From Gammaproteobacteria bacterium (GTDB lineage: Bacteria > Pseudomonadota > Gammaproteobacteria > Burkholderiales > Rhodocyclaceae): a stretch of 64,000 nucleotides of DNA. The DNA lies in NCBI GenBank assembly GCA_029289235.1, contig JARFTZ010000044.1, forward strand, positions 1-64,000, given 5' to 3'. Positions 22,896 through 29,908 of this stretch are shown here, one piece after another; within the stretch, counting starts at the first letter, position 1, and each line of letters starts with the position of its first letter. The position numbers and the translations under genes are program-made. The notes beneath the pieces are model-generated. The model was given only the letters and a program-made list of their open reading frames with translations, was not told where the DNA came from and ran no database searches.

Positions 22896-23021
22896 CTAAT
22901 GAGTCTGGCGGATGCCAAGGGCAAAATCGCCGCGAAAACGGCGGGCCTCGCCAACAGCACTCAATCCGCTGACGGGATAAACGGTCAGCGCGGCAATTAC
23001 CGTGGTCAGGAAATGCTTCAT
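22896..23021 (-). pseudogene. 41-codon ORF between ubiE and ubiJ, possible remnant of a Tim44-like gene
   Basis: The ORF starts ATG (23019-23021) 12 bp after the ubiE stop and ends TAG 10 bp before the ubiJ start, filling the gap exactly. It encodes a signal-peptide-like MKHFLTTVIAALTV segment followed by EARRFRGDFALGIRQ. From family knowledge, many betaproteobacteria encode a Tim44-domain protein at this position whose mature N-terminus resembles EA(R/K)RxGGGxSxGxQ. The similarity in place and sequence suggests a truncated relic, but a genuine small secreted protein is possible. The remainder of a Tim44 domain is absent. Confidence 0.5.
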
Positions 23022-23033
23022 GCGATGATTCCG

Positions 23034-23774
23034 TCAGAACTTGAACCCGCGGTGGAGGGCGACGACACCCATCGTCAGGTTGAAATAGTCGACGTTTTCG
23101 AATCCCGCCTGCGCCATCATCGCCTTGAGCGTGTCCTGGTCAGGATGGACGCGGATCGATTCGGCCAGGTAACGGTAACTGTCCGCATCCTTGGTGACCA
23201 GTTCGCCGACACGCGGGATGATCTTGAACGAGTAGAAATCGTAAAGAGGAGCCAGCGGTTTCCACACGTGCGAGAACTCGAGGACCAGCAGCCGCCCCCC
23301 GGGGCGCAGGACACGGAACATCTCGCGCAGCGCACAATCCTTGTGCGTCATGTTGCGCAGACCGAAGGCGACGGTGACGCAATCGAAATAGTCGTCCGGG
23401 AACGGCAGTTTCTCCGCGTCGCACTGCGCGACGGGAAGGAGAAAACCCTTGTCGGCGAGACGGTCGCGGCCATTGGTCAACATGGCATTGTTGATGTCGG
23501 TCAGCCAGACCTGGCCGCTCTTGCCGACGCGGCGCGCGAAAGCCAGCGACAGGTCGCCGGTGCCGCCTGCGACGTCGAGAACGCGCGAGCCTTCGCGGAC
23601 ACCGCTGCGATCGATGGTGAAGGCCTTCCACAACCGGTGCAGACCGCCCGACATGAGGTCGTTCATCAAGTCGTAGCGCTGGGCGACGGAGTCGAAGACG
23701 CCGGCCACGCGCCGGGCCTTCTCGGCCTCGGCGACCTGTTCAAAGCCGAAATGGGTCTGGTTCTGGTCAGTCAT
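23034..23774 (-). CDS. ubiE: Ubiquinone/menaquinone C-methyltransferase UbiE
   Basis: This SAM-dependent enzyme performs the C-methylation of demethylmenaquinol and of 2-polyprenyl-6-methoxybenzoquinol. The start [15 protein letters not shown] gives 246 residues (E. coli 251). Family motifs are [23 protein letters not shown] motif [17 protein letters not shown], and the [19 protein letters not shown] block. A much longer in-frame reading overlaps the upstream DUF971 gene and is rejected. It lies 34 bp downstream of that gene. Confidence 0.95.
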   Translation of the reverse strand: MTDQNQTHFGFEQVAEAEKARRVAGVFDSVAQRYDLMNDLMSGGLHRLWKAFTIDRSGVREGSRVLDVAGGTGDLSLAFARRVGKSGQVWLTDINNAMLTNGRDRLADKGFLLPVAQCDAEKLPFPDDYFDCVTVAFGLRNMTHKDCALREMFRVLRPGGRLLVLEFSHVWKPLAPLYDFYSFKIIPRVGELVTKDADSYRYLAESIRVHPDQDTLKAMMAQAGFENVDYFNLTMGVVALHRGFKF

Positions 23775-23808
23775 GGGGGCTGTCAAATGAGGGTGGAAGC
23801 CAAAAGAA

Positions 23809-24237
23809 TCAACGCTTGATGCCGCAACTCGGCGCAGGCGCGGGAGGCAGTTCCGGGCACTCGGCGGGATCCCGGCTGGCGCCGGCGTCCTTGAGCTTGT
23901 CCAGATAGGCCTGCCACAATTCGTCGCGATGGCTGCCCAGCCCGTGCAGGATGTCCCAGGAATACAGCCCGCTATCGTGACCGTCGGAGAATACGGGGCG
24001 GATCGCATAGTTGCCGACCGGCTCGATGCGGAGGATGTCGACATCGCGCTTGCCGATCTGCAGCTTTTCCTCGCCAATGCCGTGGCCGCGCACCTCGGCG
24101 GAGGGCGAAAAGACGCGCAGGAACTCGTAGCTGAGCTCGAATCGGTCGCCGTTGTCGAAGGAGATTTCGAGAACGCGGGATTTCTGGTGCTGCTTGATTT
24201 CGGTCGGGGTAGGAGTTTCGGGACGCAGTCCAGCCAT
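23809..24237 (-). CDS. GBBH-like N-terminal domain (DUF971) protein
   Basis: This small cytoplasmic protein has 142 residues from the chosen ATG ([14 protein letters not shown]). The DUF971 core is clear: [22 protein letters not shown] followed by [24 protein letters not shown]. In gamma-butyrobetaine hydroxylase the equivalent domain binds zinc; stand-alone versions near ubiE are widespread in proteobacteria and linked by context to quinone or Fe-S metabolism. A function is not proven. It heads the leftward cluster with ubiE and ubiJ and is divergent from phoB. Confidence 0.88.
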   Translation of the reverse strand: MAGLRPETPTPTEIKQHQKSRVLEISFDNGDRFELSYEFLRVFSPSAEVRGHGIGEEKLQIGKRDVDILRIEPVGNYAIRPVFSDGHDSGLYSWDILHGLGSHRDELWQAYLDKLKDAGASRDPAECPELPPAPAPSCGIKR

Positions 24238-24321
24238 GATCGGATTCGCAGAAAGGGGAGGCGCTATCATAGCGCAAAGTCACAGCCCCTTCTTTTGCAG
24301 CCGCCTTGCCGGATCGAGCTT

Positions 24322-24339
24322 TTGTCATCAAACTGTAAT
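24322..24339 (+). promoter_or_regulatory. Pho box upstream of phoB
   Basis: TTGTCAT-CAAA-CTGTAAT follows the PhoB-box plan of two 7-bp direct repeats separated by 4 bp (consensus CTGTCAT-N4-CTGTCAT). It ends 49 bp before the phoB ATG, and TAATAA at 24347-24352 is a possible -10 at the right distance. It implies autoregulation of phoBR under phosphate limitation. Confidence 0.75.
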
Positions 24340-24388
24340 CCGTCCTTAATAAACTGGGAGAGTCGAAATTTCCGAAGGACCGATTGCC

Positions 24389-25081
24389 ATGCCCGCCACG
24401 ATCCTGGTCGTAGAAGACGAGCCCGCCATTCAGGAACTGATCTCCGCCGCGCTCCAGCATGCCGGCCATCGCGTGATGCGCGCCTATTCGGCGGAAGAAG
24501 CCGTGCCGCTGGTCAATGGCACCCTGCCGGACGTCGTCCTGCTCGACTGGATGTTGCCGGGAACGAGCGGGATCGAGTTCGCCCGCCGTTTGCGCGGCGA
24601 TGAGCGGACACGGGATTTGCCGGTGATCATGCTGACCGCGCGCGGCGAGGAGCAGGACAAGGTGGCAGGCCTGGAGGCCGGGGCCGATGACTATCTGACC
24701 AAGCCGTTTTCACCTCGCGAACTGGTCGCCCGGATCAAGGCCGTGCTGCGCCGACGTGCGCCGCAGATGACCGAAGACTGCGTCGAGGTCGAAGGTTTGC
24801 GGATCGATCCGGTGACGCACCGGGTGACCGCCAACGGGCAGACGCTCGATCTCGGACCGACCGAATTCCGCCTGCTGCACTTCTTCATGACCCATCAGGA
24901 GCGGGTCTTCAATCGCACCATGCTGCTCGACCAGGTCTGGGGCGACCATGTATTCGTTGAAGAGCGTACCGTCGACGTGCATATTCGGCGCCTGCGGGCC
25001 GTTCTGGAATCGACAGGCCATGATCGTTTGATCCAGACCGTGCGCGGCAGTGGTTACCGCTTTTCCGCGATGCCAGGCTGA
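24389..25081 (+). CDS. phoB: Phosphate regulon response regulator PhoB
   Basis: This OmpR-family regulator activates the Pho regulon when phosphorylated by PhoR. The 230-residue protein has a receiver with acidic pair Glu9/Asp10, phospho-acceptor Asp53 (VVLLDWMLPG) and Lys in YLTKPF. A winged-helix DNA-binding domain follows (LGPTEFRLLHFFMTHQERVF ... VDVHIRRLR). It is followed by phoR after 19 bp and preceded by a Pho box. Confidence 0.95.
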   Translation: MPATILVVEDEPAIQELISAALQHAGHRVMRAYSAEEAVPLVNGTLPDVVLLDWMLPGTSGIEFARRLRGDERTRDLPVIMLTARGEEQDKVAGLEAGADDYLTKPFSPRELVARIKAVLRRRAPQMTEDCVEVEGLRIDPVTHRVTANGQTLDLGPTEFRLLHFFMTHQERVFNRTMLLDQVWGDHVFVEERTVDVHIRRLRAVLESTGHDRLIQTVRGSGYRFSAMPG

Positions 25082-25100
25082 ATCAGTACCTTCCTCCGCA

Positions 25101-26420
25101 ATGAAATCGATCTGGATACGGACGTTCTGGATTCTGGTCGGGCTCGCCGGCCTGGTCTATCTGCCTGCCCTGCTGTTGTACGGGCCGACGGCAGGAGCGT
25201 TGTCCCTGTGTGTCGGGATTCTGCTCTTGCTGGCGTGGCATCTCTATCATCTCGGCCTGTTGCTGGATTGGCAGGAGGGTGCGCTGGACAGACCTCTGCC
25301 CCGGGGGCATGGCGTCTGGGATGCGGCATTTGCCGGCCTGCACCGCCGGGTGCGGATTCGCGTCGGACAGCAGCAGTCCCTGGCCGAAACCCTCGATCGC
25401 TTCATGCGCGCTTTCCAGGCCTTGCCGGATGGGGTGATCGCCTTCGACCGGCATCAGCACATCGAATGGATCAACGACCGTGCAGCCGTTCATTTTGCGC
25501 TTTCGTCGGCGAGTGATCGTGGCCAGGCGCTGACCAACCTGATTCGCCAGCCGGATTTCGTTGCCTATCTTGAAAGCCGGTGCTTCGATGAGCCGTTGAT
25601 TTACCGCGGCGGGCGTGTCCCGGGGCTGATTTTGATGCTTCAGGTCATCCCCTACGGCGAGGATCACAGCCTGCTGGTTTCCCGTGACATTACCCAGATC
25701 GAGCGCATGGAAAACATGCGCCGCGATTTCATCGCCAACGTCTCGCATGAGTTGCGGACGCCCCTGACTGTCGTCGCCGGCTTCTCCGAAATGCTCTCCG
25801 AGAACTACGAGGATTACGGCGCCGCCGAAATCAAGCACTATCTTTCGCTGATCTGCGAGCAGAACGGGCGCATGCAGCGCCTGATCCAGGATCTCCTGAC
25901 ACTCTCGTCGCTCGAATCCGGCGCACCGCTCGGCAACGAGGAGCAGGTCGAGGTCGAACCGATGCTGCGCAGCATCCAGGCCGAGGCCCAGGCCTTGTCG
26001 GGCGGAAAACATGTCATCACGCTTGCGGTTGAGGTGCCGTCGGTACTTGCCGGCTGTGCGAACGAACTGCGCAGCGCCTTTGGCAACCTGGTCGGCAACG
26101 CGGTTCGCTATACGCCGGCCGGGGGGCGAATCGATCTGTGCTGGCGTGTGTTTGACGGCTGCGGTGTTTTTTCGGTGTCCGATACCGGCATCGGCATAGC
26201 CGCACAGCATCTGCCTCGTCTGACGGAGCGTTTCTATCGTGTCGATAGGAGCCGTTCGCGTGAAACCGGGGGAACCGGACTCGGGTTGGCGATTGTCAAA
26301 CACGTGCTGACGCGGCACCAGGCAACGCTGGATGTTGAAAGCGAGCCTGGCAAGGGGAGTCGTTTCTCGGTGCGCTTTCCCAGGCACCGTCTGATAGAGC
26401 GCCCGGTGTCTCCGGTTTGA
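25101..26420 (+). CDS. phoR: Phosphate regulon sensor histidine kinase PhoR
   Basis: This membrane histidine kinase partners PhoB. The ATG at 25101 gives 439 residues. Two membrane helices lie within about residues 8-55, then a PAS domain (LPDGVIAFDRHQHIEWIN), the HisKA box NVSHELRTPLTVVAGFSEML, and the ATPase domain with N box (GNLVGNAVRYTP), G1 (VSDTGIGIA) and G2 (GGTGLGLAIV). There is no large periplasmic domain, as expected for PhoR, which senses via PstSCAB-PhoU. Those genes are not in this window. Confidence 0.94.
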   Translation: MKSIWIRTFWILVGLAGLVYLPALLLYGPTAGALSLCVGILLLLAWHLYHLGLLLDWQEGALDRPLPRGHGVWDAAFAGLHRRVRIRVGQQQSLAETLDRFMRAFQALPDGVIAFDRHQHIEWINDRAAVHFALSSASDRGQALTNLIRQPDFVAYLESRCFDEPLIYRGGRVPGLILMLQVIPYGEDHSLLVSRDITQIERMENMRRDFIANVSHELRTPLTVVAGFSEMLSENYEDYGAAEIKHYLSLICEQNGRMQRLIQDLLTLSSLESGAPLGNEEQVEVEPMLRSIQAEAQALSGGKHVITLAVEVPSVLAGCANELRSAFGNLVGNAVRYTPAGGRIDLCWRVFDGCGVFSVSDTGIGIAAQHLPRLTERFYRVDRSRSRETGGTGLGLAIVKHVLTRHQATLDVESEPGKGSRFSVRFPRHRLIERPVSPV

Positions 26421-26452
26421 CCGAGGGCAGCCCGCGAGGCGGGGTTGTTGTA

Positions 26453-26481
26453 TTGACTGACACGAATGGGGCGAGGATACT
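26453..26481 (+). promoter_or_regulatory. Sigma-70 promoter for the carboxyltransferase gene
   Basis: TTGACT (26453-26458), a 17-bp spacer and GATACT (26476-26481) form one of the best-matched promoters in the window. Transcription should start near 26488, leaving a leader of roughly 70 nt before the gene. Confidence 0.6.
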
Positions 26482-26556
26482 TCACGGGTTGACCGGAAAG
26501 GGGGGCGCCCTCCTCTCCAGCGGTCGTGTGCATTTCCCCCTAATCGGAGCTTCATG

Positions 26557-28134
26557 ATGAGCAAGAAGATACTTTTCCAGGACACCAGTTTCCGTGATGG
26601 CTTTCAGTCCATCTTCGGCGCGCGGGCCTTGACCAAGGATTTCATCCCCGCCGTGGAAGCGGCGGTGGCCGCGGGCATCACCCATTTCGAAGCCGGCGGC
26701 GGTGCCCGTTTCCAGGCACCGTTCCTCTATTGCGGCGAATCCGCCTTCGACATGATGGACGCCTTCCGCAAGGCCGTCGGCCCGGACGTCCGCCTGCAGA
26801 CCCTCGCCCGGGGGATCAACGTCGTCGCGCTCGAACAGCAGCCGGCCGACATGATCGACCTGCATGCCAAGATGTTCAAGAAGCACGGCATGACCCGTAT
26901 CCGCAACTTCGACGCGCTCAACGACGTCAACAACCTCATCTACTCCGGCCAGTGCATCGCCAACGCCGGCCTCGAACACGAAGTCGTCGTCACCCTGATG
27001 GAACTGCCGCGCGGCTGCTCCGGCGCGCACGACCCCGAGTTCTACACCAAGACCCTGCGCGAGATTCTCGACTCCGGCGTGCCCTTCTCCAGCGTCTGCT
27101 TCAAGGATGCCTCCGGCACCTCCAACCCGCGCAAGGTCTATGAGACCTTCAAGCAGGCCCGCAAGCTTCTTGGCGACAAGGTCGAACTGCGCATGCACAC
27201 CCACGACACCTGCGGCACCGGCGTCGCCCAGTACATCGCCGCCATCGAAGCCGGCTGCGATGGCATCTGCGTCGGCCGCGCCCCGCTCTCCGGCGGCACC
27301 GCCCAGCCCGACCTGTTCTCCGTCTGGCATGCGCTGAAGGGTACCGAGTACACCCTCGACATCGACGTCGACAAGGTCATGGAAGCCAACGAAGTCGCCA
27401 AGGAATGCCTGAGCGACTACGAATTCCCGCCGGAAGCCCTCGGCATCGACACCGAAGTCATCTTCAGCCCGATGCCGGGTGGTGCGCTCACCGCCAATAC
27501 CCTGATGATGCGCGAGAACAAGACCTTCCATAAGTATCCGGAAGTCATCAAGGCCATGGCCGAATGCGTCGCCCGCGGCGGCTTCGGCACCTCCGTCACC
27601 CCGGTCTCCCAGTTCTACTTCCAGCAGGCCTACGCCAACGTGATGCTCGGCCCGTGGAAGAAGATCACCGAAGGCTACGGCAACATGGTCCTCGGCTACT
27701 TCGGCAAGACCCCGGTCGCCCCTGATCCCGAGATCGTCAAGATCGCCTCCGAGCAGATGAAGAAACCGGTATTCACCGGCGACCCGATCAAGGGCCTTGA
27801 GCCGGGCATTCCGAAGGCCAAGAAGGTGCTGGAAGAAAACGGCCTGCCGGTGACCGACGAAAACATCTTCATCATCGGTGCGCTGGCGACCAAGGGTGGC
27901 AACAAGGGCCTGGACTTCCTCAAGGGCAACTTCAAGGTCTCCGTGCCGAAGAAGAAGCCGGCGCCGGCCGCGGCGCCTGCGGCTCCGGTCCCTGCACCGG
28001 CTGCCGCACCGGCGCCGGCAGCGCCCGTTGCCGCAGCGCCTGCCCGGGGTGTTTCGGCAGCGCCGGGCAGTGTCGTTGCCTACAACCTCAGCGTCGAGGG
28101 CAAGACCTACCGGCTGCAGGTCGAGACGCTCTGA
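26557..28134 (+). CDS. OadA/PycB-like carboxyltransferase lacking a biotinyl domain
   Basis: This is a biotin-dependent carboxyltransferase of the oxaloacetate decarboxylase alpha / pyruvate carboxylase B / transcarboxylase 5S family, about 525 residues. The HMGL-like TIM barrel begins QDTSFRDGFQS and has the carbamylated-Lys motif CFKDASG and metal ligands in MHTHDTCG. A conserved carboxylase (PYC_OADA) domain follows to about residue 460, then an Ala/Pro linker. The protein stops after SVEGKTYRLQVETL, where a biotinyl domain would normally begin, and no AMKM motif exists. GGAG favours the second of two adjacent ATGs (26557). The biotin carrier and carboxylase must be encoded elsewhere. The substrate is unknown; DTSFRDG rather than DTTLRDA sets it apart from typical OadA. 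Confidence 0.82.
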   Translation: MSKKILFQDTSFRDGFQSIFGARALTKDFIPAVEAAVAAGITHFEAGGGARFQAPFLYCGESAFDMMDAFRKAVGPDVRLQTLARGINVVALEQQPADMIDLHAKMFKKHGMTRIRNFDALNDVNNLIYSGQCIANAGLEHEVVVTLMELPRGCSGAHDPEFYTKTLREILDSGVPFSSVCFKDASGTSNPRKVYETFKQARKLLGDKVELRMHTHDTCGTGVAQYIAAIEAGCDGICVGRAPLSGGTAQPDLFSVWHALKGTEYTLDIDVDKVMEANEVAKECLSDYEFPPEALGIDTEVIFSPMPGGALTANTLMMRENKTFHKYPEVIKAMAECVARGGFGTSVTPVSQFYFQQAYANVMLGPWKKITEGYGNMVLGYFGKTPVAPDPEIVKIASEQMKKPVFTGDPIKGLEPGIPKAKKVLEENGLPVTDENIFIIGALATKGGNKGLDFLKGNFKVSVPKKKPAPAAAPAAPVPAPAAAPAPAAPVAAAPARGVSAAPGSVVAYNLSVEGKTYRLQVETL

Positions 28135-28138
28135 CTGG

Positions 28139-28157
28139 GCGCGGGCGAGGCCCGCGC
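28139..28157 (+). other. GC-rich hairpin after the carboxyltransferase gene
   Basis: A perfect 8-bp stem GCGCGGGC/GCCCGCGC with a 3-base loop begins 5 bases after the stop codon. No T-run follows, so it may protect the mRNA 3' end or act together with the next hairpin. Confidence 0.45.
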
Positions 28158-28167
28158 ATGAAAAACT

Positions 28168-28201
28168 CAAGGGCGGCAGCGTTCAGGCGCTGTCGCCCTT
28201 G
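28168..28201. terminator. Bidirectional terminator between convergent genes
   Basis: A 14-bp stem (CAAGGGCGGCAGCG with CGCTGTCGCCCTTG, one G-T pair, 6-base loop) lies between the convergent carboxyltransferase and PilZ-like genes. On the minus strand it is followed by GAGTTTTTC, a good U-tract, so it chiefly ends the leftward transcript. Confidence 0.75.
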
Positions 28202-28223
28202 ATCGTTTACTTTCGGCTCGGTT

Positions 28224-29825
28224 CTAGCAGGGCTCGAAGCTGACCCGCTCGAAGTCCGGTCCGGCATCGAGAACGTGCTTCAGGCGAACGCGCCAGGCAC
28301 CGTCGGTGAATATTTCGATCGTGCGGCTCCCCCGATACATACCCGGGGCCAGCACCAGCGATGGCTCCGCGCCGGCGGAGGCCATGGCCGGGAGCAGGAA
28401 AGCCCGCTGGTACAACTCCGTGGATTCGCCCGATGGTTCGATCGGCCGGACGCAGATGGCTTCAGGCAGTCCCGGGAGCGCCTTGACCCCGGCGATCAGT
28501 CCTCCCTTCGTTTCCTGCGTCAGCCAGGTTGCCTGGGCCAGGAAGAAGCGCTCACTGTCCTGCGGACAGAGCGCCAGCAATTGGCCATGCTGCATCTTGC
28601 GTCCGCAGTTGCTGCGAACCAGGCGGAAGCCATTGGCGGACTGATTGACGACTTCCCAAGTGTCTACGCTGTAGTTTGCGGCCGCCTTTTCTTGCTGGAT
28701 CTGCAGGGTCTGTTGCGGGTTTTCCTGGAAGCGGAAGGCGAACAGGTTTTCGAAATCGTTGCGGGAATAAATGCGAACATTTTCCGGCTGCCGGAATTCC
28801 TTCCCAGAGAGGAAATAATGTATTTCCTCGAACCCGGTGCACAATCGAGCGAGGCCCGTGGTGGCGTGCCGGCGGTATTTGCGCACCGCTCGTGTATGCG
28901 ACCACTGGCGGCCCAGATGGTCGAGCAGGCGGGTGCACTGTTGCGAAGTGCAGTCGTCGCCGAGGGCAAGTTGTGCGGGAGGAATGCGCTGACGCAGCTG
29001 TTGCCTGAGGTGCGCGATCTGCAGCGCCAACCGGCTGCCGTCGATGCGCCGGATCTGGTCGGTATGCAGGCATTCGGCGGTAGGACGCAGCGCAATATCC
29101 TGCATAAGATCGACCACGTAAGGGGGTAATGGTTCGCCCGGCGTGGCCGGATGCAGACTGACCAGCGGTGCCCAGGCGGCCGCCCAGCGGCGTACCAGTG
29201 TCTGGTCACGCAGCGAAAGACTGGCGCTGCCGGCCATGTCGAACAGAACGAAGCCAAGGTAGGCTGCGGTGCAATGCGTGTTGCTGTTGTGCGACCCGTC
29301 CATGTCGGGCACGGGCAGCAGGGCGACATCCAGTTCCTCGGCGGTACCGTAATAGCCGTGCAAGTCGAGCCAAAGTCCCCATGGCATCTCACGCCGTGCG
29401 CGGTGATGCTCGATGATCGCGGTGCCGGTGAAATGAATGCAGCGGTGCAGCAGTGTGGCGAAGCGCTCGTTGTGGAGTCCTTCTGATTCAGGAGCGTTCT
29501 GCTCGGCGCAATGGGCATAGGCCTTGGCAGTTTTCAGCAGCAGCAGGATGACCTGGCGGAAAAAGGCATCCTCGACTTCGCCGAACGGTACAGGCCTGTT
29601 GAGGTACCTCTTGGCCAGCTCCTCGCCAACGAACGTAACCGGCAGCCGGAGGTGTTCGAGGAGCTGGAAGTAGTTCTGCGCGTCCGGCGGACCTGCCAGC
29701 AGGCTGTCGAGAACGACGTTGAGCTCGAAACACGCCAGCTGCGGATTGGCCAGCGGAATGCGCGCAATGATCGCGCTGCCGGTGGCGAAATCGGGGATGC
29801 TGAGTACGGTCGGGGCGGCGGCCAT
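28224..29825 (-). CDS. Conserved protein with PilZ-like C-terminal region
   Basis: This 533-residue soluble protein is of unknown function. The N-terminal 300 residues are helical with no recognised motif. In the C-terminal third, DTWEVVNQSANGFRLVRSN contains the (D/N)xSxxG element (NQSANG) typical of PilZ c-di-GMP-binding domains, followed by a beta-rich segment (GQLLALCP). The RxxxR half of the PilZ motif is not obvious, so ligand binding is uncertain. The ATG is preceded by AGGAA. It lies 83 bp downstream of the FAD oxidoreductase gene on the same strand as pgaABCD. The call is inference from one motif. Confidence 0.5.
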   Translation of the reverse strand: MAAAPTVLSIPDFATGSAIIARIPLANPQLACFELNVVLDSLLAGPPDAQNYFQLLEHLRLPVTFVGEELAKRYLNRPVPFGEVEDAFFRQVILLLLKTAKAYAHCAEQNAPESEGLHNERFATLLHRCIHFTGTAIIEHHRARREMPWGLWLDLHGYYGTAEELDVALLPVPDMDGSHNSNTHCTAAYLGFVLFDMAGSASLSLRDQTLVRRWAAAWAPLVSLHPATPGEPLPPYVVDLMQDIALRPTAECLHTDQIRRIDGSRLALQIAHLRQQLRQRIPPAQLALGDDCTSQQCTRLLDHLGRQWSHTRAVRKYRRHATTGLARLCTGFEEIHYFLSGKEFRQPENVRIYSRNDFENLFAFRFQENPQQTLQIQQEKAAANYSVDTWEVVNQSANGFRLVRSNCGRKMQHGQLLALCPQDSERFFLAQATWLTQETKGGLIAGVKALPGLPEAICVRPIEPSGESTELYQRAFLLPAMASAGAEPSLVLAPGMYRGSRTIEIFTDGAWRVRLKHVLDAGPDFERVSFEPC

Positions 29826-29908
29826 CGTTGTTCCTTGCTCGTTTCGTGGATATGCAATTGCCCGAGCATCAGCCTACGATGCCTGGAGACTCCGACCAAG
29901 GAAAAAAG

